NCBI GenBank assembly: GCA_046349435.1 | Contig: JAXMCI010000011.1 | Coordinates: forward strand, 1 to 64,000 | Direction of reading: 5' to 3' | DNA length: 64,000 nucleotides | Origin: JAXMCI01 sp046349435 | GTDB taxonomy: Bacteria > Pseudomonadota > Alphaproteobacteria > Dongiales > Dongiaceae | Shown here: positions 36,172 to 45,866 of the stretch, in pieces | Position numbering within the stretch: the first letter of the stretch is position 1 | How the letters are laid out: every line of letters starts with the position of its first letter | Program-made: the position numbers and the translations under genes | The notes under the pieces: model-generated | What the model was told of the DNA's origin: nothing | What the model saw: the letters and a program-made list of their open reading frames with translations, nothing else | The model's database searches: none

Positions 36172-36581
36172 TGCTCGTCCCGGTTCCCCGCGACCGCCTG
36201 TCCGACTGGTGGGCGACGGTCCTGCCGTGGCTCGAGGCCGTCGAGCGCCGCAGCAAGGGCAAGGAGAGCGCGGCGGCACTGCGCGCCGAGCTCGAAGCCG
36301 GCACCGCGCAACTGTGGATCTGGTATCGCGGCGAGCTGCGGGCGCTGGCCGTCACCGAGGTCTTGCAGATGCCCGGATGCAAGATCGTCCGCGTGCGGAT
36401 CGTCACCGGCCGGGAGCGGCACGAGTGGGCGGCGCCGAGCCTCGCCGCCATCGAGGCGTGGGCGGCCGAGATCGGCTGCTCGGCGGTCGAGCCGATCTGC
36501 CGGCGCGGCTGGGAGCGCGACCTCCGCGCGCTCGGGTATCGCGCCGACCACCTCATCATGCGCAAGGAGATCCGCCCATGA
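36171..36581 (+). CDS. GNAT-like small phage protein
   Basis: A 136-residue protein (MLVPVPRDRLSDWWATVLPWLEAVERRSKG...LWIWYRGELRALAVTEVLQMPGCKIVRVRIVTGRE). The order helix, strand, strand, helix plus the C-terminal GWERDLRALGYRADHLIMRKEI resembles small acetyltransferase-fold proteins encoded in podovirus tail/ejection clusters. The canonical acetyl-CoA loop is not clear, so enzymatic activity is uncertain. It is coupled on both sides (TAATG and ATGA overlaps). Confidence 0.6.
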   Translation: MLVPVPRDRLSDWWATVLPWLEAVERRSKGKESAAALRAELEAGTAQLWIWYRGELRALAVTEVLQMPGCKIVRVRIVTGRERHEWAAPSLAAIEAWAAEIGCSAVEPICRRGWERDLRALGYRADHLIMRKEIRP

Positions 36582-37333
36582 GCAGCGGCAGCAGCAGCGG
36601 CACGCAGAAGGTCGTGCAGCAGAATCAGCCTCCGAGCCAGCTCATCCCCTATATCCAGGGCGCCGCGGCCGACGCGCAGGCGCTCTACAAGGGCGGCGGC
36701 CCGGCGGTCTATCCCGGCTCGACCGTCACCGGCCTGTCGCCCGAGACGATGCGGGGCTGGGGCGGGACCGCGGCGAGGGCGACCAACGGCAGCCCGCTGA
36801 CCAACGCGGCGCAGGGCTGGGCGCGCGGGATGCTCGACGGCTCGTCGGGCACCTACGGGCAGCTCGGGCAGAGCGTGTGGTCGCAGGTCCGGCCGAGCGT
36901 CGACAGCGCGTTCAGCGGCGCCGGGCGCTACGGCAGCGACAGCCACGCCGAGGCGCTGTCGCGCGGCTTCACCGAGGGCATCGCGCCGAGCTTCGCCAGC
37001 CTGCAGGGCCAGGCCGCCGGCCTCGCCAACCCGCTCGCCAACCAGGACTACGCCGACCTGGCGCAGCTCCAGGGCGTCGGCACGGCCCGCGACCAGTACG
37101 GCCAGGCGCTCGTCAACGACAGCGTCAACCGCTTCAACGCCCAGCAGCAGCGGCCCTATTCGAACCTCGACTGGTACAACCAGCAGCTCTACGGCAACCC
37201 CCACGGCAGCCAGACCACGAAGCAGCCGACCTACCAGCCGGGCGTCGGGCAGCAGATCGCGGGCGGCATCCTGGGCGCGCTCGGCACCGGGGCGCAGGCG
37301 GCGGGCGCGCTCGGCTGGAAGCCGTTCGGCTAG
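36578..37333 (+). CDS. Putative virion / DNA-ejection protein
   Basis: A 251-residue protein. Its Ser/Gly-rich N-terminus (MSSGSSSGTQKVVQQNQPPSQLIPYIQGAAADAQALY) and the segment SAFSGAGRYGSDSHAEALSRGFTEGIAP are reminiscent of tail and injection proteins of marine podoviruses. The C-terminal GQQIAGGILGALGTGAQAAGALGW is a hydrophobic glycine-rich helix that could cross a membrane during DNA ejection. The ATG overlaps the previous stop. Function inferred from position only. Confidence 0.6.
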   Translation: MSSGSSSGTQKVVQQNQPPSQLIPYIQGAAADAQALYKGGGPAVYPGSTVTGLSPETMRGWGGTAARATNGSPLTNAAQGWARGMLDGSSGTYGQLGQSVWSQVRPSVDSAFSGAGRYGSDSHAEALSRGFTEGIAPSFASLQGQAAGLANPLANQDYADLAQLQGVGTARDQYGQALVNDSVNRFNAQQQRPYSNLDWYNQQLYGNPHGSQTTKQPTYQPGVGQQIAGGILGALGTGAQAAGALGWKPFG

Positions 37334-37344
37334 GGAGGTCGGCC

Positions 37345-37821
37345 ATGGCATTTCCGATGTACCGCGGCATGCTGACGATGCCGAACGCGGGCGACCTCAC
37401 GCCCGAGCAGATCGCGCAGATGCAGGCCGGCGGCGACCCCTACGCCCAGGGCTGGCAGCCGTTCGCGCCGCGCGCGGCGGCGCTCTCGACCATCGGCCAG
37501 GGCCTCACCGGCCTCGGCGCCGGGCTGCTGAGCGGCCGCAACTGGGCCGAGGGGCTGTCGCATGGGCTGCTCGCCGCGAGCCAGGGCATGCAGCAGGCGT
37601 CCCAGGATGCCCGGCGCGACATCTACGTCGACCAGCAGGGCCGGTCTATGCAGCGCCGGATGCAGCAGGAGGACCGGCAGACCGCGCGCGAGGACGAGGC
37701 GGCCGAGCGCAAGGCGGCGTCCATCGAGGCGCTGGCGTCGAACCCGCCGGCCGGCGTCGATCCGGTGCAGTGGCGCTCGCTGGTCATGCGCTTGGCAATC
37801 CACCGCGGGGTCGGGCGCTGA
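37345..37821 (+). CDS. Small putative ejection protein
   Basis: A 158-residue protein. The hydrophobic glycine segment ALSTIGQGLTGLGAGLLSGRNWAEGLSHGLLAASQGM (about 49-85) precedes a very Arg/Gln/Asp-rich helix (RRDIYVDQQGRSMQRRMQQEDRQTAREDEAAERK). GGGAGG lies 8 bp before the ATG. This split into a membrane-active part and a coiled part is usual in podovirus internal proteins. Not assigned to a family. Confidence 0.6.
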   Translation: MAFPMYRGMLTMPNAGDLTPEQIAQMQAGGDPYAQGWQPFAPRAAALSTIGQGLTGLGAGLLSGRNWAEGLSHGLLAASQGMQQASQDARRDIYVDQQGRSMQRRMQQEDRQTAREDEAAERKAASIEALASNPPAGVDPVQWRSLVMRLAIHRGVGR

Positions 37822-37897
37822 CCTGAGAGCATCGCGTGAACGTTGCCGCCCGCCGGGCCGGCTTCCAGACAGCATCATTGATCTATCGGAGATCGCA

Positions 37898-39262
37898 ATG
37901 CCCGAGATCGGCAACACGTCCGTCTTCTCGCAGGTCGATTCGAGCAACAACACGGCGACCGATCCCGGCTTTCCTGAGAACATGCCGCCCTCGCGTCTGA
38001 ATGACGCTGCCAGAGCGTTGCAAGGCGCGATCACCCGCGACTGGAACTGGAAGGGGCCGACGGTCACGGCCGGCGGCACGGCGACCGTGCTGACGCTGAC
38101 CTACAGCGTGGCCCCGGCGGCATACTACCAGGGCATGATGTTCTCCTTCGTCGTCGCCAGCGTCAACACGGGCGCCGCGACGATCAACGTCAACGCGCTC
38201 GGCGCGAAGAACATCACCAAGAACGGCACCACCGCGCTGCAGGGCGGCGAGCTGGTCGCGGGGGCGGTGGCGTGCGTCATGTACGACGGCACGCAGATGC
38301 AGTTGATCTCCAACAACATGACCGAGGCGACCGCCTTCTGGGGCGGCACGTCGGGCGGCACGGCCAACGCGCAGACGGTGACGCTGACCCCGGCGCCGGG
38401 CGCCTACTACGCCGGCATGGTGGTGACGTTCCTCGCGGGCGCGACGAACACCGGGGCGACCACGCTGAATTGCAACTCGCTCGGCGCCAAGAGCATCTTC
38501 GTCGCCAACGCCGCCTGCGTCGGCGGCGAGATCCTGTCGGGCAAGGCCTACACCGTCGTCTATGACGGGACGCAGTTCCAGCTTCTCTCGCCGGTCGCGA
38601 CGCAGCATGGAGGGCTGATCGGGGTGCAGGTGTTCTCGACGCCGGGGACCGCGACGTATACCCCGACCGCCGGGACGAACAGCGTGGTGGTCGAAGTGGT
38701 CGGCGGCGGCGGCGGCGGGGGTGGTTGTGCCACCACTGGAGCGGGACAGGTGGCGCTCGGTGGCGTGGGCGGTGCAGGCGGCTATGCTAGGGAGCGTCTC
38801 AATAGTGGGTTCACTGGCGTCACTGTCACGGTCGGTGCAAAGGGAAGCGGTGGTGCGGCTGGCGCGAGCAACGGCACGGCGGGCGGAACCAGCAGCTTTG
38901 GGTCCCTTGTCTCCGCGACTGGCGGCGGTTTGGGGCAGGGTGGCTCAGCTGTCACGACGCCGACGCTGCAGGCCAAGGTCGGCGTCAATGGGGCCGGCAG
39001 CGGTGGCGACATTAACTGTGGCGGAATACCTGGCACGTTTGGAATCGCGACCGCCTCTACCAGCGGCTTCGTCCGGTCGGGCAACGGCGGGTCGTCGGTT
39101 TTTGGTGGCGGCGCAATTGGGGCCGACGGAAGTGCCGCCGGCAACGCTGCGCTCGGCTACGGGTCGGGGGGCTCTGGTGGAGCCAATCTAGCGAGCCAAG
39201 CTACTGGTCAGGCCGGCGGCAACGGGTCTGATGGCGTTGTGATCATCTGGGAATACAGCTAA
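37898..39262 (+). CDS. Tail fibre / receptor-binding protein with glycine-rich C-terminus
   Basis: A 454-residue protein. The N-terminal 60 residues (DPGFPENMPPSRLNDAARALQGAITRDWNW) match the tail-attachment start of many phage fibres. Two similar beta units follow (about 58-140 and 150-230), each with an 'A-x-Y-Y-x-G-M-x-x-x-F' and 'GA-x-T-x-N-x-N-x-L-GAK' pattern. From residue 250 the chain is a glycine-rich sandwich-like domain (VVEVVGGGGGGGG...), as in receptor-binding tips of the T-even gp38 type. It ends SDGVVIIWEYS. It should bind the host surface. Confidence 0.8.
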   Translation: MPEIGNTSVFSQVDSSNNTATDPGFPENMPPSRLNDAARALQGAITRDWNWKGPTVTAGGTATVLTLTYSVAPAAYYQGMMFSFVVASVNTGAATINVNALGAKNITKNGTTALQGGELVAGAVACVMYDGTQMQLISNNMTEATAFWGGTSGGTANAQTVTLTPAPGAYYAGMVVTFLAGATNTGATTLNCNSLGAKSIFVANAACVGGEILSGKAYTVVYDGTQFQLLSPVATQHGGLIGVQVFSTPGTATYTPTAGTNSVVVEVVGGGGGGGGCATTGAGQVALGGVGGAGGYARERLNSGFTGVTVTVGAKGSGGAAGASNGTAGGTSSFGSLVSATGGGLGQGGSAVTTPTLQAKVGVNGAGSGGDINCGGIPGTFGIATASTSGFVRSGNGGSSVFGGGAIGADGSAAGNAALGYGSGGSGGANLASQATGQAGGNGSDGVVIIWEYS

Positions 39263-39385
39263 CGGCGAGGCTGGCGGCTCATCACAGCCCACTGGATTGC
39301 CAGTCCAATCACCAGGGCGATCCACAACCAGCGCAGGTCCCACAGCGACCGTGCGCTCGCAATCACCCACTCAGGAAGATCGCTC

Positions 39386-39514
39386 ATGGCCTTCCTCATC
39401 CGCCTGGCCCGCGACATTGTCGTCAAGTCGTCTCACGTCGTGCCGCAGTTCGCGCCCAATGCGACAACCAATGTACACCCTCGTGCGACAACTGTCGTGG
39501 CCAAGCGGGCCTGA
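39386..39514 (+). CDS. Possible 42-residue phage peptide
   Basis: A short frame (MAFLIRLARDIVVKSSHVVPQF...VVAKRA) follows the tail fibre gene. An opposing 42-residue frame with one membrane span (39259-39387, minus strand) overlaps the same place. Neither has a clear ribosome binding site or known family. The rest of 39515-39774 holds no gene I can support. Confidence 0.2.
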   Translation: MAFLIRLARDIVVKSSHVVPQFAPNATTNVHPRATTVVAKRA

Positions 39515-39774
39515 GACGAGCAGATCATCTACGTGGTCGGCCCCGACAAGAGCCGAAAATGGGGTAGCCGCGCCACGCTACGGCCCACGCTAGGCTGACA
39601 AAAGCAAAGATGGCGCAGTCGTGCCCCGGGGAGCGGCGATGGCCCAGCTCGGCCAGGCGGTCAACGGCAGGGCCAAAATCCTTGGCATGACCTTGGGGCA
39701 CATGGACGCGATCAAGGCGCCGTCCGATGCCGCGTTCATGCTTGTCGTCATACATCGCAGTGAAGTGGTGACTT

Positions 39775-39984
39775 ATGCAAGGCCAGATCGAGAGCATCAT
39801 CCTGACCTGCTGCGCGGTACTGACACTACTTGGCGGCGGACTCGGCGCCTTCCTGCGGCTCTGCGGCAAGCTGCGAGAGATCCAGGAGCAGAATGCCGTG
39901 CAGAGCGCCCAACTCGCGGCCCTGACGCGCGCCGTCGAGCAGCTTCAGGAGTGGGCGTTGAGCCGAGCCTTGCAGAGCAGCTAG
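39775..39984 (+). CDS. Small membrane protein with coiled coil, possible lysis accessory
   Basis: A 69-residue protein with one N-terminal membrane span (SIILTCCAVLTLLGGGLGAFLRL, about 7-29) followed by an amphipathic helix (REIQEQNAVQSAQLAALTRAVEQLQEWALSRAL). This N-in, helix-out plan is that of i-spanin-like or holin-accessory proteins. It is encoded between tail fibre and holin-like genes, where lysis genes are expected. Confidence 0.55.
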   Translation: MQGQIESIILTCCAVLTLLGGGLGAFLRLCGKLREIQEQNAVQSAQLAALTRAVEQLQEWALSRALQSS

Positions 39985-40026
39985 GGCGGCATCGTTCCCG
40001 TTCTCATCCAATCAAAGGAGATCACC

Positions 40027-41184
40027 ATGACCGGATCCGGCATCTTCCGGCTCGGCTGGGCTGACCTCGCGCGCGGCCTGGTGCTGGCCGTGCTCACCGC
40101 GGTGCTGACGAGCTGCCAGCAGGCGATCAGCAGCGGCCACCTCGATCCGACCGCCTGGGACTGGCGGGCGATTGGCGGCGTGACGCTGGCGGCGGTCATC
40201 GCCTACCTGCTGAAGAACCTGGTGAGCGACGGGCAGGGCAGGGTGCTGGGCCGGATCGGAGCGTTCCTGCTGGTGCTCGCCGGCGGCGCCGTGCTGGGCG
40301 GCTGCTCGTCGCTGATGTCCGGCCTGGCGATCGGCGGCGCGGAGGGCGTCGACGGGCCGGGCGCGGCGGCGGTGCGTGTGGTGCACGGCGATCCCCGGCT
40401 CTGCGGCGACCTCGCGGCCCAGGGCAGTATTCCGCTGGTCGGGGTGACGCTCGACTGCAGCGTCACGGCGGCCGGCGACCGCCGGGAGACGGCGAGCATC
40501 CACAGCGCCGACCCGAGCTCGGTGCTGCTGAAGGGCCTCGAGGCCCAGGCGCAGCAGGCGGCCGCGATGGCGGGGCTGCTGCAGCAGCTCGTGCCGCTGG
40601 TCGCCCAGGCGGCCGCCACGGCCGCGGCCGGGCCGGGCGCCGGTGCGGCCGCCGGGCTGGTGGTGAAGGCCGGCGCCGGCAGCGCCGGCGGGTGCCGGCG
40701 CGCCGCCGGCCCGGCCCCGGTAGGCGGCGCGGCGTCAGCCGCCGGCTTGCTCCCACCGGCCGGCCTCGATGTCCAGGGCGCAGAGGCCGTCCGCAATGCC
40801 GTTCCGGCGGGCGTAGCGCAGGACGCGGTCGCGATAGTCCGGCGCTTCGGGCCGGTTGAGGTCCCAGTCGCGCGGCACGAAGGACTGCATGCCGTTCAGG
40901 GTCGGCAGGCCCGACCACGCCGCCACGATCATGGCGTCGACCGCCGCCGCATAGTCGTCGCGGAGCTGCTGGCTGAGGCCCGGCCGGGCCATGGCGCGGG
41001 TCACGAAGAACGACCGGCACCCGGCCGGCGGCGGCGGCACCTGCGCCAGCAGGCGGTTCTCGATTGCCGGCTGCATGCCCCAGCCGTACCAGGTGTTGAA
41101 CTGCTCGAGCACCAGGAACAGGGCGAGCCCGGCGAAGCGCAGCGGCGGGTCGAACCAGCGCACCCGGGTCGAGCCAGAGCGTGA
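40027..41184 (+). CDS. Holin-like membrane protein running into a lipoprotein-like frame
   Basis: From the ATG at 40027 (AAAGGAG 10 bp upstream) the frame encodes a holin-like part of about 75 residues with two membrane spans (RGLVLAVLTAVLTS and AIGGVTLAAVIAYLLKNLVSDG). It goes on, without a stop, into a second unit that looks like its own lipoprotein start: GTG at 40243, hydrophobic AFLLVLAGGAVLGGC with a lipobox Cys. Fusion by a lost stop or an indel is likely. After about 40720 the protein loses sense and overlaps the opposing gene (40735), so the real end is probably the TAG at 40721 in the +1 frame. Only 40027-40720 should be trusted. Confidence 0.45.
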   Translation: MTGSGIFRLGWADLARGLVLAVLTAVLTSCQQAISSGHLDPTAWDWRAIGGVTLAAVIAYLLKNLVSDGQGRVLGRIGAFLLVLAGGAVLGGCSSLMSGLAIGGAEGVDGPGAAAVRVVHGDPRLCGDLAAQGSIPLVGVTLDCSVTAAGDRRETASIHSADPSSVLLKGLEAQAQQAAAMAGLLQQLVPLVAQAAATAAAGPGAGAAAGLVVKAGAGSAGGCRRAAGPAPVGGAASAAGLLPPAGLDVQGAEAVRNAVPAGVAQDAVAIVRRFGPVEVPVARHEGLHAVQGRQARPRRHDHGVDRRRIVVAELLAEARPGHGAGHEERPAPGRRRRHLRQQAVLDCRLHAPAVPGVELLEHQEQGEPGEAQRRVEPAHPGRARA

Positions 41185-42447
41185 CGACGAGGAGCAGGGG
41201 AAGCTGCAGGAAGAGCTGCAGGCGCGGGGCGACGCGCGTCGCCCGGCCGAAGGGCACGTAGGTGAAGACATACTCCCAGCCGAGAAAATCGCCGATCCGG
41301 ACCGAGGCCAGCCAGAGCAGCGCCGCGGCGAGGAGCACCGCGCGGGCGACGCCGCGCGCCGGGGGCGGCCGGCGCCACAGCCATGCGGCGGCGATCAGGC
41401 CGAGCACGAGGAGCGTCGGGGTCATCCCGCTGGTCCGCTCGCCCTCGGCGAGGCGGGCGCCGGTCAGCCGCACGGAAGCGGCGTCGAGCAGGCCGCTCCA
41501 CAGCCAGTTGCCGGTGCCGAGGTTGATGATGTCGATCGGCGTTCCGGCATAGTCCCCGACCGCGGCGACGCTGTGCATGCCGGTTTCGCGGGCCGTCGGC
41601 AGGTAGGTCGCGAGCGCGGGCAGCAGCAGCAGGCCGCGCAGGCGAGCAGCACGGGCACGACCCAGCCGCCGGCAATCGCCGCCGCCGCCGCGCGCCGCAG
41701 GCCGGCGATCGCCTGCCGCGGCGCCAGCAGGGCGTAGAGCACGGCGACCGCGGCGGCGAAAAGCGACAGGTACCAGCTCATGTAGAGGCCGCTCATCAGG
41801 CAGGCCGCGCCGAGGGCCGCGGCCGCGAGCCCCAGGCCCAGGGCCCGCAGCCGGCGACCGGCGGCCAGCGCCAGCGCGAAGGCCACCGCCAGCTCGACCA
41901 GGCTCGGGAAGACGGCGAGGACGAGCAGCTGCTGGTGATTGAGCTGCAGCGCGGTGGCGTTGAGCTGGAAGAACACCGAGGCGCCGACCAGCGCCCAGCC
42001 CGTCCGCACCCGCAGCAGGCGGCGGGCGAGGCCGTAGAAGCCGAAGAAACCGATCAGCTTGAAGGCGACGGCGACCAGCTCGTAGGAGACGTACTGGTCG
42101 AGCCCGGCGGCGCGGCCGAGGCTGTAGATCACGCCGTGCAGGAAAAAGGCGTCGGAGTAGCCCAGCGCGTCGGCGGCCGGATGGAAGAACAGCGGGCTGC
42201 GCCACGGCGACTGCAGCGTCAGGACGCGATGCCAGTGCTCGAACAGGCTGAGCGCGATCCGCCCGTCCCAGGGATCGCCGGAAATCTGGGCGAAGCCGCT
42301 CAGCAGCGAGTGGCGGAAGAGCAGCAGCGTGTTGGCGACAGCCACGGCGGCCACCAGCAGCCAGGTCGCCGGGAGCCGGCTCGCCGGCAGCCGGGCGGGG
42401 CCGGCCGAGCGGGCTGCGGGAGCGCGCAGGGCTGCCGACGAGGTCAT
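40735..42447 (-). pseudogene. Polytopic membrane protein gene with two apparent frameshifts
   Basis: From ATG 42447 the frame encodes a multi-span protein (TWLLVAAVAVANTLLLFRHSLLSGFAQISGDPWDGRIALSLFEHWHR...). Near 41640 the sense moves one frame (LLLLPALATYLPTARETGMHSV...), as if one G of a G run were missing. Near 41165 it returns to the first frame (RWFDPPLRFAGLALFLVLEQFNTWYG...), as if one G were extra. The joined protein is about 570 residues with roughly ten membrane spans, and early acidic loop GDPWDGR plus HW, like GT-C-type or YfhO-type sugar transfer proteins. Function is not firmly known. It may be intact in the organism. Confidence 0.65.
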
Positions 42448-42547
42448 GGCTGGCGTCCCCGGCTGCAGGGTCCGGCAGATCGAGCCCGGCGGCGGCCGGT
42501 CGCGGCCGGGCGCGCGGGCCGCCGCGAGGGAGGGCCCTGGGATGTCG

Positions 42548-42622
42548 TGGTGCCGCCGGACAGGATTGAACTGTCGACCTCACCCTTACCAAGGGTGCGC
42601 TCTACCACTGAGCTACGGCGGC
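42548..42622 (-). tRNA. tRNA-Thr (anticodon GGT)
   Basis: On the minus strand the acceptor GCCGCCG (from 42622) pairs with CGGCGGC (42552-42558). The anticodon loop reads TT-GGT-AA between CACCC and GGGTG, and the T-arm has AGTTCAATCCT. The CCA end is encoded (42548-42550). Confidence 0.96.
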
Positions 42623-42828
42623 CCCCGCGAACGGCGCGCACCATGCCACAGCCCTGGCGGCCGGCGCAACCCGCTGGCGACCGGCGCGTTGCCGGCGCGC
42701 CCGGCCCGGCGCCGCCGCTTTTCCCCGGCCCGGACATCGCGCCGCCACGAAGCCGCCGCCAAACCGTCAAGATCGGCGGATAGGCTCGCGCCCGAGACGA
42801 CGTGGTGACGGCAGCGGGGATAACCGCC

Positions 42829-42954
42829 ATGCACATGCTGAGCCGCCTGCTGACTCAGTGGCTGGAGGCCCGCCGCAGCGCGCACGAGGCCCGCCTGTTC
42901 GGCCGGATCATCGACGCGCGGGCGGCTCGACGGGCCGGGCGGGCCACCCTATGA
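42829..42954 (+). CDS. Small basic peptide, coupled to the next gene
   Basis: A 41-residue peptide (MHMLSRLLTQWLEARRSAHEARLFGRIIDARAARRAGRATL), helical and Arg-rich. The stop overlaps the ATG of the next small gene (ATGA at 42951), a sign of real translation. No family recognised. Confidence 0.4.
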   Translation: MHMLSRLLTQWLEARRSAHEARLFGRIIDARAARRAGRATL

Positions 42955-43181
42955 TCGCGCCGGCCGCCGCGCTGGCGCGGCCGGTGTGGCGAGGGTGGCG
43001 CTTGGCGCAGAACGAGAAGACGGGCGATGCCGCTGCCCGGGAGCAGCGGCTGGCCGCGGCGCTCCGGCAGAACCTGCGCAAGCGGAAGCTGCAGCAGGCC
43101 GGCCGGCAGCAGCCGGAAGGCGAGGAGACCCCGGACCCGGCGGACGGCGAGGGCGCCGCCGGCCGCGCGCGGGACCGCTAG
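42951..43181 (+). CDS. Small protein upstream of murA
   Basis: A 76-residue basic, helical protein (LAQNEKTGDAAAREQRLAAALRQNLRKRKLQQAGRQQ). The EQRLAAALRxNLRKRK pattern recurs in small proteins encoded just before murA in other alphaproteobacteria by my recollection, so it is likely real, but its role is unknown. The 167 bp after it, up to murA, hold only GC-rich hairpins and no clear promoter. Confidence 0.55.
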   Translation: MIAPAAALARPVWRGWRLAQNEKTGDAAAREQRLAAALRQNLRKRKLQQAGRQQPEGEETPDPADGEGAAGRARDR

Positions 43182-43347
43182 CGCCCGGCCGGCCTGCCGG
43201 GGGACTTGCCCGGCGGCCTGACCCCTGCCTGCCCGGGCCTGCCGCGGACCGCCCGGCGCGGTCGGCCTTGAACCGGCGGGCGCGGCTACAGTAAAAGCGG
43301 GCGCCTGCTTCGGGCCGCGCTGGCGGCCCTCCCCATGGATTCTCGAG

Positions 43348-44634
<1,287 letters not shown>

Positions 44635-44664
44635 GGGCGGGCCGGAACGGAGGAAGCCGGAGCG

Positions 44665-45141
44665 ATGAAGCTGCGGGCGACCGACGCCGAGGACCTCGCG
44701 ATCCTCGCTGCGCATCTGCAGGACGCCATCGTGCCGGTCTCGGAGATGGCCTTCCTGCCGCGCGAGCGGCGCTTCGTGCTGGTCGCCAACCGCTTCCGCT
44801 GGGAGGCGGCGGGCCGGGCGCAGGCGGCCGAGCCGGCCGAAGGCGCGGACGATGCGTCCTTCGCGGCCGGCAGCCATTTCGAGCGCGTCCACTGCGCGGT
44901 GCGCATCGAGCAGGTGCGGGCGGTCCGCCGCCGCGGCTTCGAGCCGCGCGACCGCGGCGCGATGCTCTCGCTGCTGACCGTGGCCGAGGATGAGGACGGC
45001 GCCATCGCCCTGCTCTTCGCCGGCGGCGCCGCGATCCGGCTGGAGGTCGACGGCATCGACTGCTACGTCGAGGATCTCGGCGAATCCTGGCCGACCACGT
45101 GGCGGCCGCGCCACGATTCCGACGGGGGGGCGGAGGCGTGA
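44665..45141 (+). CDS. DUF2948 family protein
   Basis: A 158-residue protein that in alphaproteobacteria almost always follows murA. The start LRATDAEDLAILAAHLQDAIVPVSEMAFLPRERRFVLVANRFRWE is the family core; ALLFAGGAAIRLEVDGIDCYVEDLGE ends it. No function is known. It overlaps the hisG start (GTGA at 45138). Confidence 0.88.
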   Translation: MKLRATDAEDLAILAAHLQDAIVPVSEMAFLPRERRFVLVANRFRWEAAGRAQAAEPAEGADDASFAAGSHFERVHCAVRIEQVRAVRRRGFEPRDRGAMLSLLTVAEDEDGAIALLFAGGAAIRLEVDGIDCYVEDLGESWPTTWRPRHDSDGGAEA

Positions 45142-45827
45142 GCGCCGGCCTTGCCGCGAGCGGGGCGGGCGAGGCGCCGCCGCTGGTCCTGGCGCTGCCC
45201 AAGGGCCGCATCCTGCGCGAGGTCACGACGCTGCTGCGCCGCGCCGGCATCGAGCCGGAACCGGCCTTCTCCGACCCCGGGTCGCGCGCGCTGCGCTTCG
45301 CCACCAACCATCCCGGCCTCGAGATCGTCGTGGTGCGCAGCTTCGACGTCGCCACCTTCGTCGCCTTCGGCGCGGCGCAGCTCGGCATCGCCGGCAGCGA
45401 CGTGCTGATGGAGTTCGACTATCCCGAGCTCTACGCCCCGGTCGATCTCGGCGTCGGGCGCTGCCGGCTGGCGGTCGCCGAGCCGGCCGCGCTGGTCGCC
45501 CGCGACGACCCGGCGCGCTGGAGCCACATCCGGGTGGCGACCAAGTACCCGGAGATCACCCGCCGCCATTTCGCGGCGCGCGGCGTCCAGGCCGAATGCA
45601 TCAAGCTGTCCGGGGCGGTCGAGCTGGCGCCGCTGCTCAGCCTGTGCCGGCGCATCGTCGACCTGGTCTCGACCGGCAGCACGCTCAAGGCCAACGACCT
45701 GGTCGAGGTCGAGCACATCGCCGAGGTGACCTCGCGGCTGATCGTCAACCGTACGGCGCTGAAGACCTTCCCCGACGAGATCGGCGGCTGGATCGAGCGC
45801 TTCCGTGCGGTCGTCGGCAGCGCCTGA
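45138..45827 (+). CDS. hisG: ATP phosphoribosyltransferase, short form
   Basis: A 229-residue HisG of the short (HisG-S) type, lacking the C-terminal regulatory domain. It catalyses the first histidine step, ATP + PRPP to phosphoribosyl-ATP. LALPKGRILREVTTLLRRAG near the N-terminus, GIAGSDVLMEF, and the PRPP loop DLVSTGSTLKANDL (about 176-189) identify it. Short forms need the HisZ partner, which is not in this window. I choose GTG 45138, which overlaps the DUF2948 stop. The gene hisD, usually next in this cluster, is missing. Confidence 0.95.
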   Translation: MSAGLAASGAGEAPPLVLALPKGRILREVTTLLRRAGIEPEPAFSDPGSRALRFATNHPGLEIVVVRSFDVATFVAFGAAQLGIAGSDVLMEFDYPELYAPVDLGVGRCRLAVAEPAALVARDDPARWSHIRVATKYPEITRRHFAARGVQAECIKLSGAVELAPLLSLCRRIVDLVSTGSTLKANDLVEVEHIAEVTSRLIVNRTALKTFPDEIGGWIERFRAVVGSA

Positions 45828-45866
45828 CGCCGGCGCCGGCGGGCGCCGCGGCGGCGGAGCCGGCGC

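Larger units (their letters stand above)
19872..40723. mobile_element. P22-like (podovirus-type) prophage or prophage remnant
   Basis: The gene order repressor (leftward), terminase small/large, portal, scaffold, coat, tail-accessory, plug-like, ejection-type genes, tail fibre, holin-like gene matches the late region of P22-type short-tailed phages. Portal and coat resemble the P22 families rather than HK97. Host-type genes lie on both sides (acuI left, a membrane protein right). I see no integrase, excisionase, replication genes or clear endolysin, and an IS4-family element interrupts the block. The right edge is placed near 40723, where the last phage-like frame loses sense. No attachment repeats were recognised. 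At 21 kb it is about half the size of a P22-like genome. Confidence 0.8.

Noticed and set aside
39621..40064. 147-codon plus-strand frame after the tail fibre
   Set aside because: It overlaps the better supported small membrane protein (39775-39984) in another frame and ends in Arg-rich shadow sequence. The first 40 residues could be real but show no family or ribosome binding site.
42548..42622. tRNA-Thr as prophage attachment site
   Set aside because: The last phage-like gene ends near 40723, 1.8 kb away, with a host-type gene between, and no partial tRNA copy was seen at the left edge near 19840.
42444..42836. Minus-strand frame across tRNA-Thr
   Set aside because: It reads through the tRNA gene and has no protein-like features.
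43182..43347. Promoter TTGAAC...TACAGT before murA
   Set aside because: The spacer is only 13 bp, too short for a sigma-70 promoter.
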